Assembly: GCA_011503125.2 (NCBI GenBank)
Contig: WWBZ02000008.1
Location: 558,001-622,000 of the forward strand
Length of the DNA stretch: 64,000 bases
Origin: Botryosphaeria dothidea
Lineage: Eukaryota > Ascomycota > Dothideomycetes > Botryosphaeriales > Botryosphaeriaceae
Reading direction: 5' to 3'
In this document: positions 12,143-23,757 of the stretch, one piece after another
Layout of the letters: each line of letters starts with the position of its first letter
Numbering within the stretch: the stretch's first letter is position 1
Position numbers and translations under genes: made by a program
The notes under the pieces: generated by a model
Seen by the model: only the letters and a program-made list of their open reading frames with translations
Database searches by the model: none
Told to the model about the DNA's origin: nothing

Positions 12143-13132
12143 GCCTCTTATATAGTAGCTATCTAGCAAATTTTCGCTGTTGATCCTTGGTACAATAAGA
12201 CCCTGTTTCTCCTAATAGTTTATAGTCCAACAGATTTGAAGCATCCAAGGCTGAAAGCGAGGCCAATGCGATGGAAGGGCATGAGGGCGGGTGCTGTGTC
12301 AGTCATCCATGAAAGCCGCACAATAGTACCATACTCTCGCTGTCATGCCAGCGACGGGGACTGCCAGCTCCATTAGCTTCCATGCTGCTGCCACAACGCC
12401 CGAATCCAAAGCTCCACTGACATCATATACAGAAACTCTAAATATGATCCACGAAGATGATGTTGTTAGACGTAATGGACTATCTTTTCTTAAGATAATA
12501 CTTCAATGTATCTGAATGAAATCCTATAGACCTGAGCATCTCCATCAAAGAATTTAGGAGCAAATTTTTTCAAAAATGGCACCTATGCAGGCTGAACGTG
12601 TAACGTGGACGGAACTGGTAAGGCGCAATTATACTTTTTGAGGTTGCTTAAGGCGCGCACCCCAACGTCATTCTCGGCGACACAAATCAAAGTTAAAAGA
12701 ATTAGGGCCCGTGTAGAAGCGGACCCCACCAATCACCTAATGCCAACGAGAGCCAACTGACTCTACAATGTGTGGGCTTCTTGCCGCTACGTGCCTGCGC
12801 CGTTTGTGTGCATCGCAGGAGACGGCTGGTCGAAATGAGACTTGAGCAGTAGTTCCGTATGCATCAGTGAGATTCTCTACCTACTTCTATGTCTATACTA
12901 TCATGCTTAAGTTGGAACTTAGCACGTCATTGTCCATCTCTGCAATAAGCACCTTTTGAGTTCGCATTACCCTTCTTTGAGATATTGTCAGACTATTTTG
13001 CCTTACTATATCATTCTTTCGGGCATTAAGATCAGCAGCTATTCTTTGCCACCTCCTCACAACTCCTCATATTCACAGGCTTCGGATAGCAACATCGGCT
13101 TCTATTCTCCTCGGTTATTCAAACACTCTTTT
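12143..13132. other. Intergenic, no gene seen
   Basis: About 1 kb of moderately AT-rich sequence. No frame with family motifs, no tRNA, no repeat structure noticed. The final part leads into the promoter-like module at 13133. Confidence 0.45.
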
Positions 13133-13166
13133 ATGTATATAAGTAAGCCTAACGACCTCCCTCTCA
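13133..13166 (+). promoter_or_regulatory. TATA-containing module shared with 28470-28503
   Basis: A 34-base block starting ATGTATATAAG and ending ACCTCCCTCTCA; it matches 32 of 34 bases of the block at the head of the LINE at 28470. It contains a good TATA box and a pyrimidine-rich start-like sequence, about 440 bases upstream of the small secreted-protein ATG. It could be a shared core promoter or the detached 5' end of a LINE copy. Confidence 0.55.
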
Positions 13167-13606
13167 GGAGACAGGGCAGAATCTACTCTCTTTTCTGACC
13201 TCACAACTCTTCACTCTCAAATCCAACAGATATGTATACTCCTTTCCCGTACAAAAAGGCGAGGAAGCTTATCAAAGCCGCGTGGTAAAGTTTATCTCCT
13301 TAACTTTGTGAAGTTCGGCACAGCTCGTATCTCACGAAAAAGTCAGTCATGGTGGAGCGCCTGGAAGGAGAATTACTCACGACAACACCACTCTTGCATA
13401 TTCAGGAGAAAAGTGGCAGGCGAAACCTGTTTCTTCTCGTGTCTGTAAGTCAGTAAGGGAACAGCAGCTTCCGATCTGTGTCTATAAAAGAGCAGCCTGT
13501 TGTCGTCCGGGGAGCATCATCACCATCACCAGCTTTCTCCATCATCCCCAACACATTACCAGCCTCTCTCTCTAAAAATTCCACATTCGCTATTATAACC
13601 GTCACC

Positions 13607-13741
13607 ATGAAGGTCTTCGCCATCATCGCCGCCATGGTCGCTTTCGCGGCCGCCGCCCCGGCATCTGTCGCTGCCGACACCCCCAGACAGGACGACCCTT
13701 GCCCAGACCTTCACTACTGGAAGACCGAAGGCCCTTGCTAG
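13607..13741 (+). CDS. Small secreted protein, 44 residues, with duplicated C-terminal module
   Basis: Starting at ATG 13607 (good context CACCATGA), the product is a signal peptide (MKVFAIIAAMVAFAAAAPAS, cleavage near residue 18-22) followed by a ~22-residue mature part with two Cys: PRQDDPCPDLHYWKTEGPC then TAG at 13739-13741. A frame opens upstream from 13478, but the signal peptide fixes the start. Just past the stop a similar module, shifted by one frame, encodes QYFWKEQGPY then TAG, and directly after that a consensus donor GTAAGT (about 13795) and acceptor CAG before TGTAAATAAG are present. Reading through the first TAG in the same frame would splice into a stop two codons later, suggesting the present stop may be a recent truncation. 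No family recognised. It could be an effector-like peptide or a RiPP-type precursor; function unknown. Confidence 0.55.
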   Translation: MKVFAIIAAMVAFAAAAPASVAADTPRQDDPCPDLHYWKTEGPC

Positions 13742-15666
13742 GGCTACGAAGGCGGCCCAGTACTTCTGGAAGGAGCAGGGCCCTTACTAGAGCGTAAGTG
13801 TTCCTCTTCCCCTACCAATTGCGAGATGCTGACCTCAGAAATCCAGTGTAAATAAGCGCCTTCTCCATGAATTCTCCCGACGACTCGACTCTGAAGGACG
13901 GACTTGATGGGACTACACAGAATACCTAGATGGGCCGTTGGAATATCTCAAGTCTCTATCGGTAGCAGGTTTGATTGTTTATAAAGTCACCGAGCTGAGA
14001 CAACGATTGTAAGATAGCATCGTTGGGCATATACTTTTGGTAGTCATGCTATACATGCAACTTATTTTCTGTTCTTCCATTTGTGGTCGAGAAGTGGTAG
14101 TGCGGTGAAAAGATGGTACAGCTGTGATCGCCGGGTGGCTTCTTGGACCGCTCTCCTGGCATTCTACACTCTCTACGGCTGTCATTTGCACCTGAGTAGC
14201 TCCACAGCAGCGTGGAAGCCCTCCTCACACCAAACGCGGAATGAATGCTCCAAAAAACAATTGTGGGCAGCGAGAGCGGAGGTCCTGCGCGAGAGGCCGC
14301 TCTGGTCACCGGAGGGCGTACTACGGGGGGCCTAGCGCCCGCTTGCGCTGAACCCCCGCGGCCAACCTCACCACCTCAGCATCCCATCAAAGCGTCCGGT
14401 CTTTCGAGCCCCGAAACCTCTGCCCTCATGCCGCTCCGAGTCACCACGATGCGGAGCACGTGTACTATGCTCGCCCGATATAATCACCGCTGCCTGAGAC
14501 CACACAGGCACCATCGTGGCCGAGCACGACTGGGCTGACGCTGATATCCGATGCAATAACATCGGAGCGGCTACTATCAATTGACGGCGGAGAAGACCGG
14601 GGGCGCGGGATCGGTGCGGAGGACAAGTGACGCTGCCATGGAGCGGCGGAAGTGATGATGGCCGGCGATGGTGGACAACCATCGTGGACGCGACGGTGAA
14701 ACGATGGGGAAGACGAGTGCGGAGCAGGACTGGAAAGCGTCATCGAGAGCCTGCTGTGGCGCTGGTCTGAACCACGGCGACAATGCTGCCTCCATTGTTT
14801 CTCCGTATATGCATATCAGGGCCGAAAATGCCGTTTCTCACGAACCTGTCTTGATAAGATGACTTGAGAGGTTCGGAGACTGGTGGTGCGGTACAAGTGG
14901 GGACAATGCCGTCATAAGTTTAGCGGGTTGACGAATACATGAAGACACAACTTGGTGGCACATTTGAACATCGGCCTCACGAGGAGCGCGAAACCGTCAC
15001 TGCTTATTCTGATCCTATCACCATCATCTCTGGGCGCAAGATTTTCCAGAGATGCAGTGTCTAAATATTGGACGATTAAATCAAGGCGTGAAGTTGTAGA
15101 ACCGCTTATCCGTTGGCGCCATAAAGCTGAGATGCAGCGTTGGCTGCAAGCGAGCGCAAATGCAACAGCAACCCGGCACTTATGTCTCACATGCAGCAAC
15201 GGTCGGGGCTTAAGCCACATCCAGACTTACTGTTACCCCGCCAGGCTATCGTGCTACACGCCACCCGGGGATCAATACATGCATGCGCCTCGCGCTTTGC
15301 AGACTTTTGTACGCCAGAGGGGTGACGCGTAGTCTGGACATTCCGATGCTTGCTACTATCATTGCCAGATTTGCTGTCGCTTTCTGAGCTGGAACTTCCA
15401 AACCTGCGGTCTTGCATGGAAGAGGGCTTTCCATGAGGTGGGGCACTTTGGTGGCGCTGGGTGAATGTTATTCGTCACAGGTTTCAGCCCATTCTGATAA
15501 AGGTAGGGATGGGACAGCCTTGCCAGGCAGCAGTGAGGCATTTTAATGGAGCTGATGTCCACGTCAGCGCTCGACAGGCTGCTTTGCTCGCTTTTTCTTT
15601 TTTGAAATCCGACCTACCACATATTGAACTTGTCCAACGAGTAGCTGGACTGGCCGATGGCTCAGA
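13742..15666. other. Intergenic, no confident gene
   Basis: Contains the second HYWK-like module and possible intron of the small secreted gene (13742-13860), then about 1.8 kb in which short frames overlap on both strands without motifs or codon preference. A GC-rich patch at 14270-14540 is unexplained. Confidence 0.45.
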
Positions 15667-15776
15667 ATGTCAGCATCCATCCTTACCGAGGAACCGCAAG
15701 ACATGGAAGAACAACCTGACAATATGAATGAAGGAGCACCGGGTCGTGCGATCTCCTTGGATGAGCATCACAAGGA

Positions 15777-15784
15777 CCCTTTGC
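15777..15784. repeat. Target site duplication, left copy, hAT-2
   Basis: CCCTTTGC before the left inverted repeat, repeated at 18669-18676. It lies inside codons 37-40 of the composite gene. Confidence 0.93.
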
Positions 15785-16133
15785 CAGGGTGGGGAACAAT
15801 TCAACGACATTGCAACGCATTGAACGTTGATTGAAGCTTGGCAATTCAACGCAACGTCAACGAGGCTTACTAGAAGCTCAATCAACGTCAACGTGATGCC
15901 TCGTTGATTGTCAATTATTGAGCACGTTGAGCTAGCCCGCGAGGTAACCCCCAGCCAGCCATAGCCTACCTAGTCTCTGGCTATCACCACCTCTCCAGCT
16001 TGGTGTTGAGTTTGCTAAGCCGGAGTAACGTTTTTACAGATAATCCGATTAGCTGATTAATTTTGAATGCGCACAGAGCCGCAGTCCTACTCTAACAACC
16101 CTCATCGCTATCGCCGCCGCCTTGCTGCCTATT

Positions 16134-18350
16134 ATAGATATAGATAACGCTTCTTTAGTTGTTTCTACCATCTCTTCTATTCCAGCGGGCCTTTTGACTA
16201 CCAGACTACTTATAAATATAGCGATAGAAGGCCGTGGCCCAGAGCGCGAGGGCTAGGAGAGCTTCCCCTGGCACTACTTTGCAGGCTACACTATTAACGA
16301 GAACTCCAAGCGCATTGGCTGGACCTGGAACTATGGCTTCGATATCCGCAGTGCTTCAGGCACTAGCCACTGGGTTTGTAAGCCTTGTATAAGGATACGG
16401 CGTCGCCTAATAAGCCTCGCCGCTGCAGGCACAGCTAACCAAGCTTATCACCTTGTTAAAGAGCACTTAATCGCGGATCCAACTGGCAAGCGCTCAGCGA
16501 AGCCTACCAGGATCTCAATTGCCACCCGGCTTCAGCTGGATCCTAAGAAGTCAGAGGAACAAGCCCTACTAAACAAGCTAATTTGCAGCTTTAATCCAGC
16601 GTACTTTTAGCAGCTTCTCGTCGATTGGATCGCGCACGATAACATTCCGTTTCGCAAAGTAGAGAGTGAGCCATTTTGCCGCCTTATCGAGTATCTAAAC
16701 CCCGCCGTCTCGCAAGCCGGATGCCTGCCCACTCACAAAACTATCCGCAAATGGCTGATCGACGAATTTAATCGGCATAAGGGCATCGTCTCAGAGCTTC
16801 TTCAGGGCTCGCCTGGCCTCATACACCTCTCGCTTGACGGCTGGACGTCACGCAATAACAAGAGCTTGCTTAGGGTTATTGTCCACTTCCTTACATCCAC
16901 TGGCAAGCTAAGGCAGTTCACCCTCGGGCTCCCGGAGCTTGATAGGCATAGTAGATGTGATCTAGCTGGGCAGGTTGCGCAGGTCTTAGCTGAATGGGGC
17001 CTTACCAATAAAATTGGATATTTCGTTATGGATAACGCTAGTAATAACGACTCTTGCCTTGAAGATCTTGCTAAAGAGTTCGGTTTTGACGTTAAGCGCC
17101 GCCGCCTCCGTTATACCGGATATATTATTAACCTCGTTATACGTCAGATCCTTTTTAGCGACGATACTGATCTATTTAAGGCTGAATACAGTTATCCGCA
17201 CGAACTACTCGCCGAATACGTCCTTTGGCGGAAGAAGGGGCCGCTTGGTAAACTCCATAATATCGTACACTAGATCTATCGCTCCTTAAAGCTTCGCAAG
17301 AAGCTTCGCAAGCTTTAGGCAGATGATCCAGATAATACAAGCATTTATGAGGTTATCCTAGACAATGCTACTCGCTGGAACTCCACTAACGCGATGCTCG
17401 AGCGTGCCCTTAAGCTCTAGCGATATATCGACACACTCGTACTAGCGGAGGTCCTTGAATGGGAGTCGTACACGCGAAAGCTTACCCAGCAAGGCCGGCG
17501 GCCGCACCGTAAGAAGCCGGCGATTGTCGATGACTACCTAACGACTGAGGATTGGGCGACGCTCAGTAAGTATCACTCTATTCTTCAGCCCTTTAAGGAT
17601 GTCACCATGCGACTACAGGGCAACCTAATAGATGGCGAGTTTAGCGCGCTTTGGGAGGTGCTGCCTATAATAGAGTTCCTTCTTAACCATCTAGAGGAGG
17701 TTAAAGATCGCGATGACGTCTATTTAGAGGAGCATTTTAAGGTGAACGTCTCATTGGGCTGGGCTAAGCTTAATGAGTACTATACCTTGCTTAACGAGAC
17801 ACTAGCCTATACTGCAGCGATTGTGCTACACCCGGGGTTCCGCTGGGCCTGGATTGAGAGCACCTGGGCAGAGAGGCAGGACTGGATTAGTGACGCGAGA
17901 GCTAGAGTCAGGAATCTCTGGGACAGCGAGTACAAAACTCAACCCCTCTCAGCTGAAGAGGCAATAGATCCTCCGCCACCAAAGCGCCGCCGCGGCGGCG
18001 AGTCAAGCAGCAGCTTTGCCAGCTGGCTATAGTCATCCAGGACTCCCAGCAAAGCCCCTGCAGCCACAGAGGTTGATGAGTACACCGCCTGGCAGAATGA
18101 CGCCTCTCCACTGGATAGTGAACACGAGAATCCGATCCAGTACTGGCTCCTACGCCAAAAGCAGTACCCACGGCTCTCGCGCATGGCCCTGGACCTTTTC
18201 TCAATCCCAGCAATGTCAACAGAGGTCGAAAGAGTGTTTAGCTTAGCTGGGCAGATGGTCACACCTGTTAGGAATCGCTTAGAAGGTAATACGATAGCAG
18301 TGGCATAGGTGCTGCGGTCATGGGTGGCTTCTGGGGTTATTAGGAGGTGA
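16134..18350 (+). pseudogene. hAT transposase with seven in-frame TAG codons
   Basis: One continuous frame ends at TGA 18348-18350. The start is not a present-day ATG; ATA codons at 16134 and 16140 may be former ATG. The seven stops are all TAG: 16254, 16608, 17271, 17316, 17418, 18030 and 18306 (first base), as expected from TGG or CAG under RIP. Domains: WHYFAGYTI then a BED-like zinc region (HWVCKPC and NQAYHLVKEH), catalytic core LIHLSLDGWTSRNNKSLLRV (first Asp), GYFVMDNASNNDSC (second Asp), the CWRH-like region around NATRWNST, and the C-terminal dimerisation domain PRLSRMALDLFSIPAMSTEV plus ERVFSLAGQMV. Usual length for the family. No functional protein can be made from this copy, but a related active copy elsewhere is plausible. 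Confidence 0.9.
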
Positions 18351-18653
18351 ACAACAGCCATAGGGACAACAGGGAAGACAGGGATAGAATATGAGGAGGC
18401 CCCAAAGGCGCCACAAGCACCAGCAGAAGCGTTTTTAATATGCTGGCTAGCTATTACAGGGAAAATTGTATGTAACTTACAGGCCTCTGGTCTCAACACC
18501 ATGCCAAGCATCGTTATTCTTAGTCAGCATTGCGACGTACTCAATCAACGTCAATTGACCTATTCGTTGACCAACGTCAATCAACGTCAACTGCCCTTAG
18601 GCTACGGCTTGGCAACGCAACGTCAACGAGTCCTCTCGTTGATTGACGTTGCG

Positions 18654-18668
18654 TTGTTCCCCACCCTG
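18654..18668 (-). repeat. Right terminal inverted repeat, hAT-2
   Basis: Complement of the first 15 bases at 15785-15799. Confidence 0.92.
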
Positions 18669-18676
18669 CCCTTTGC
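18669..18676. repeat. Target site duplication, right copy, hAT-2
   Basis: CCCTTTGC, identical to 15777-15784. Confidence 0.93.
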
Positions 18677-21600
18677 GCTCAAACAGCTGGACTGAAGAAG
18701 ATTGGACGAATGGGGTTCTGGAAATGTACTGTCTCCCCGGAAGTATGCAACATTACAGACCGAATTGACGGAATCATCTAGGGGAGCGTTTTCGATATCT
18801 AAGTTCAAGCTTCAACGTCGTATTGATGCCTTTTTACAATGTGCAGATGACATCGAGCGCAACGCTTTCGAAGGAAGCCGAGCCGAAATGCGCCAAATGA
18901 TCGATCTGGCGCAGAAGGAACACGAAAAACGACAATGCGATCAGCCCCAAGGACGCGTCGCCATGCGTACGAATATCAAGGCCTGGAGCAGCGCTTCTCA
19001 AATGGCGTTTTCGTACGTTCAAATGCTGCATGTTATGGTCGGCTAAGCTCCTGAGTACGTCGCGCTGGCTTACGGTGCCGTTAAGATCATACTTGTGGTT
19101 CAAGTGAACTACGAGGAAGTCAAACAGAAGGTTCCGGCATTCATGGAAGCGGCTTCTAAGAAGTTCGACATCCTAGATCATCTCACAGCTTATAGACCGA
19201 ACAGGAATTTGCTGGCGGTTGTTTCGCAGGCGTATCATCTCTACATCAAATTTCTGGCAAAAGCAGTCAAGCCTTACACACAATGCCGGATCAGTAAACT
19301 CAGCATCATGGCTACAACTTCGGAGCTGACATGACAGGCAGAAACGTACCTGAAGGCCTTCAGCAATCCCTGGAAAACTCGCCTTCAGGGCCTTGTTGAC
19401 AGCATCGAGGCCACCTTCCGGGAGATCAATGATATCGTTCAATATCATGGGCTTCTCGAGACTCACATGAGCCTTACAATCAACCGAGAGGCTTTGGGTC
19501 TTCTCCGAGAGCAGAATGCGAAAGCTGACTGGGTTTTGAGCGTACTGGATAATCTCTCGAATATGGTGGCCGTGCATTTCACCAAGTCAGACGATATTCG
19601 GGAAACAGCGGCAAACATCCGCCAGCACGTTAAAGAAAACCTCGACCAGCCAATATCAACCAAGACGTCTAAAAATACAGGCAAAAGCCTCGAACCTGAG
19701 TCAGCTTCGTCGCAGAAGTCAGCCGTGGATCAGGTCTTGGACGACATCTTCCCGAAGCTGAGAGCACAACACGACGAATCCAAAAATCGTACAAGAGCCA
19801 TGGAGGAACTCCAGTACAATCACGCGCAGAGGCCGAAGCAAAAGAGTCTCTTTAAATCGGAACAACTTGTGGCATGGCTGCAGTCCGATGCATCGGAGCT
19901 CCTGTGGATCGATAGAAGCAATCTGCTGACCGTAGCGGATTGTAACGCCTTGTTCACAAATCCACTTCTCCTGGCCGGAGAAGGCGAATTTGAGTCCACT
20001 CTCGTCCTCTGGTTCAGCTGCCACGAAATGAGATTGGACAGCAGCAAACGATACACTGCCATCGTGCAGGCTCTAGTTTCCCAGATCCTCAAGCAAAATC
20101 CCGAAATATTCCAGCAACTACGACAACGCCACACCCGAGAACAGACTGCCGACGTGCAGAGTCTCTGGAAGATGCTTCTGAGCTGCATTGATGTTGTCGA
20201 TGCATCCTGCATTTTCATCATCATCAATTGTGCCGACGAACTCGGGAGCGGAGACGAGTCGGCGGCGGAAGAAAGGGAGGCTTTTTTGAGGCAAATGAAG
20301 CAGCTCTTACACGACCAAGAAAAGCTCGTTAAAGTTCTGCTCACGGCAGGCCTCCGGCGAGCGACGAATTCAGAGGCGCCTATGTCTTCCACCACGCTGA
20401 GCCCTCAGCTGACGAGAAGACACCCCACGCGGTCTGTATCGATTGAAGGTCTTCAGGCTGACGCACCTCTTCTGTCACATGGCATCGTCCGGATTCAGGA
20501 AAAACGGTGCGAAGAACTGAGGCTCACAGAGTTGCCCTTCGTGTATACCAGCGGAACGAAAGTATTCGGGTATGAGCAAGGTCAGCTGCAGGCCTTCGTC
20601 ATCGCAGAAGCCTCTTGAATGGAGCCGACCGGGACGAGTGACTTGCGACCACTGGTGCTCCTGGTATGGTCGGTTGACCACGACGGCGGTTATTTTACCA
20701 AAAGTCATCGCGAAATCAGGATATCGCATTTCAAAGACCGGCGCAGGATCCAAGACCTCCGGTATATCCCCAGCGGCTTTCTGCCGGATGAGGCGAAGCG
20801 AGGCGAAGAGCTTTTTCTACGCGGAAAGCGCTACTGAAGCTTAGGAGAAGGTGTGCACTTCATGCAGGTGCGCACAGATGCGGTACGTGTTTCTTCATTT
20901 CGATCAACAGGGGCTGCTGACCAAAGTTTCAGGGCTTTCAACGAGCAATGGTCGACCAATGTTCTCGACCTCTGGATCTTCCGTCCGCCCGTCAAGCGGC
21001 GGACCAGTTCCAGCAAACAAACTGTCAACCACATTGGCCCGTAATCACGTGTTTTATTTTGCTTTTGCTTATACACGCGTTCTTTCTTTGCTTTTTGCCG
21101 CACCATACACTTACCCCTACACACCTCATTTACCCCGATTATGCGTATTTCCGTAAATCCGATCATTATACGTATATAGTAGACCTTAGTAGCAATAATA
21201 AGAAAACCAGCGGTGAATTCTTTCTCGCACCGTTCGACAAAAACGTTGCAAATATGAAGCCAGGAACCATGACACTTTGCCCGTCCACTTTGACCGTTTA
21301 CATCCTAAGCGATCTGCGCTGGGGTAAGTGAAATACATTCGAAGGCAAATCTGCCACCCTGTCCCTGCTGAGTCCAGCTGACTTATACGAGTGACCGTTG
21401 GTATCAATGATATCGAAGACATAAAACAAATTCCGGAGCAAGCCGACATCTTTTGGGAGAAGTTGCAATTGGATAGGAAACACAAGGAATTAATCTTGAA
21501 CTTCATCGTGGCTCATGAGACTGAAAGTACATTGAATGGTAAAGGAACCAAGCAGAATATTGACGACTTCACTACTGGCAAGGGGAAAGGGCTCGTAATC

Positions 21601-22476
21601 TTGCTCTACGGTAAGGTACTAAAGTCAAAGAAAATCCTGATTGCTCTTACAAGCTATAGGTCTTCCGGGAGTCGGGAAAACACTGACCGCAGAGAGCTTG
21701 GCAATATTGCTATGCAAGCCATTTCTCTCCCTGACTGCATCAGACATGAGCCTCAACGGTCAAATTGTCGAGGAAAAACTGCAAAGTTTTCTCTCTCTAG
21801 CCAAACGCTGGGGTGCTATTCTCCTGCTGTACGTATTCAGCCTATGAGGACCTTGTAATACGAGTACTCAGATTCCACAGTGATGATGGGGACGATTTCC
21901 TCCAGGCACGTGGCGGCAATGACCAACAGAGAGGGGGGTTTGTCTCGGGTAAGTTATTGGCCTGCTTCAGATGATTAGATAACTGAGCCCGCAAGACCTA
22001 TTTCGCATGCTTGAGTACTACGACGGCATCCTGATTCTGACAACGACTCGCATGAAGACATTTGATATTGCTGTGCAAAGCCGCATCCGTAAGCATCTTG
22101 ATTTTAATATGATCAAGGCCGGGAGCAAGGCGTATTCTAATTCTTCCAAGACTTCGCTATAGAATATCGCGATTTGTCCGAGGAACAACAGTCTTCAATT
22201 TTCCGTTCGTTTATCGATCAACTCAACGATAAAAATCTCGTGGAATATTTGAAAGAAATTCACGAATGGATTGAACGGGGCCCCTTCGACTTCAATGGGC
22301 GCCAGATACGCAATACCGTCCTGACAGCCATAGGTCTGGCCCAAAATCAAGACGCTGAAAGGCCAAAATTACAATGCCAGGATCTCGCTGCTGTGGCAAA
22401 CGAGACAATGAAATTCCAGGAGAATCTCAAGGCCCAAGAGATGAAATATCGCGCACAGCAGATTGATAGGCCCTGA

Positions 22477-23757
22477 TGCAAATTCAACCAGAGACTGGAG
22501 AACGGTGTCATGATGACGATTCAGACGGGGAAATATTTTCCCTCTTTTTCTATTTCTCTCCTTGGGGAGGGGTCGTTAAGCTGCTGCTAAGGAAGAAGCT
22601 TCAGGTGAGGCGGGCGGAGAAGCGGTGATTGTAGGGATCGAGGAGCGCTGGCGGCGAAGCTGGAGGACCTGGAGCAGCTCGCGCGGAAGACGGCGAGAGG
22701 GCACGAGGAGCTTTACGTAAGGCCAGCGAGTTAGATTACTGCAAGTATTTAACGTATTCGGAAATTTTGATGTGCTTCTCCTCAACTTACCGAGCAATTC
22801 CCGGGCACGCTAGCCATGTAGCCCACGTTGATCGAGGATGTAAGAAGCTTTGCGGAGATGTCGAAGTCTGCATCGTAGAAAATGCGAGCAATCGCAGGAA
22901 GTGATGTCTTATAAGCTGCGTGTGGGGGGGGGGGGGGGGGGGGGGGGGTGCGGCCTGCTCGGATTAAACAATAAAATAAGAAGAAAAGTTCAGCGGAGCT
23001 CTTTGGTTGTATACGGAAAGCACGAGGCAATTTTGTGGATACGCTTGCGTATTCTGAAAGTCTACGTTAACGGGAGGCATGAGAGATCTGATGGCCGTGG
23101 ACCTACGAGCGAGTTCGCAATATCTCCCTTCCAAAGTCAATTACTAGCTATAAAATCATTCGTTATATATCGTGCGCCCGTAAGCTTTATAACCCCCATC
23201 GTAACGTCGTGCAGCTAGAAAACGGTAAAACTATGAGAACCCTACTGAGAGGCCATCGAACGTGCGCCAAGGAAGCCACCAGAAAAGAACCGACTGAAAT
23301 GATGAGTAGAATAACAGGACAAGCCGAAACATGACCGAAGCGCAGAAAGAGCGCTAAAAATGGCCGGCGTAGTAGCACTGCCACCAATAGGCCGTGTAGT
23401 CTAGCGACAACTTCCTGATGCTCGCCTTCCACGCCCTCTCCAAGGCGAGCTCGTCAGCCAGGATGGCAACGTACGCTGCCTCCGCCTCCTCCGAAAGTGG
23501 GACGCCCACATCGTTGTCATGATTTGTGTATCCATCCGGTGATTGCTGGTGGTCGGTTTGCAGGAAGTGCGGCGCACGACAGGCGACTTGAAGCGGAGAC
23601 GGTGGGAGCCGAACAACAAGCCGTTCAAGACGACAAAGCTGGATGGAGTAATGGAGGCTGTGCAGGTGGCGGAGGTCGAAGAAGCTGGGGCGGCTGGCGG
23701 GCGGGTAGGTCAGCGAGGCGTTGGATTTGATAAGATTGGGGAGCAGAGCGGTGCGAA
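22477..23757. other. Intergenic, no confident gene
   Basis: Sequence between the AAA gene and the acidic-protein gene. Apart from a 25-base G run (22924-22948) no gene or repeat is supported; frames on the minus strand at 23187-23785 are overlaps of the neighbouring coding region and its 3' flank. Confidence 0.45.
22924..22948 (+). repeat. Poly-G tract, 25 bases
   Basis: Uninterrupted G run; its length is prone to sequencing error. It could form a quadruplex. Confidence 0.9.

Larger units (their letters stand above)
15785..18668 (+). mobile_element. hAT DNA transposon 2, full length, lightly RIP-mutated
   Basis: A complete 2884-bp element with 15-bp perfect inverted ends (CAGGGTGGGGAACAA) and an 8-bp target duplication. 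Each end carries a dense array of CAACGTCAA / TTGACGTTG words (15800-15925 and 18530-18655), likely transposase-binding sites and different from those of hAT-1. It sits in the first exon of the DUF7708/AAA gene. The transposase frame has only seven stops, so this copy is less RIPped than hAT-1. Confidence 0.94.
15667..22476 (+). pseudogene. Composite DUF7708 / degenerate NTPase / DUF7025 / AAA+ ATPase gene, split by hAT-2
   Basis: Exons 15667-15784 + 18677-18725, 18782-19293, 19342-20867, 20933-21048, 21190-21323, 21392-21610, 21660-21828, 21881-21948, 21996-22088 and 22163-22476 join, with hAT-2 and one target copy removed, into one frame of 1105 codons plus stop. Order: acidic N-terminus; DUF7708-like region (APEYVALAYGAVKIILVV, about 145-225); an NLR/STAND-like NTPase region without a P-loop (LLWIDRSN near 413, IFIIINCADEL near 517); DUF7025-like region (about 615-815); AAA+ domain with Walker A GLPGVGKT (892-899), Walker B LLLDDGDDF (949-953 for DDGDD), TTTR and SRI arginine-finger region (986-1001), and a helical lid. 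In-frame stops: TAA 19044-19046 (codon 144), TGA 20616-20618 (652), TGA 20835-20837 (725). The 21049-21189 intron is the least sure. DUF7708 is typical of fungal NLR-like proteins, so an incompatibility or defence role is possible but unproven. Two adjacent genes is the alternative, but the shared open frame argues against it. Confidence 0.75.

Noticed and set aside
14049..15446. Many 60-125 codon frames on both strands
   Set aside because: Mutually overlapping, Ser/Arg-rich, without family features; treated as intergenic.
22850..23030. Frames with Gly or Pro runs through the poly-G tract
   Set aside because: Artefact of the homopolymer.
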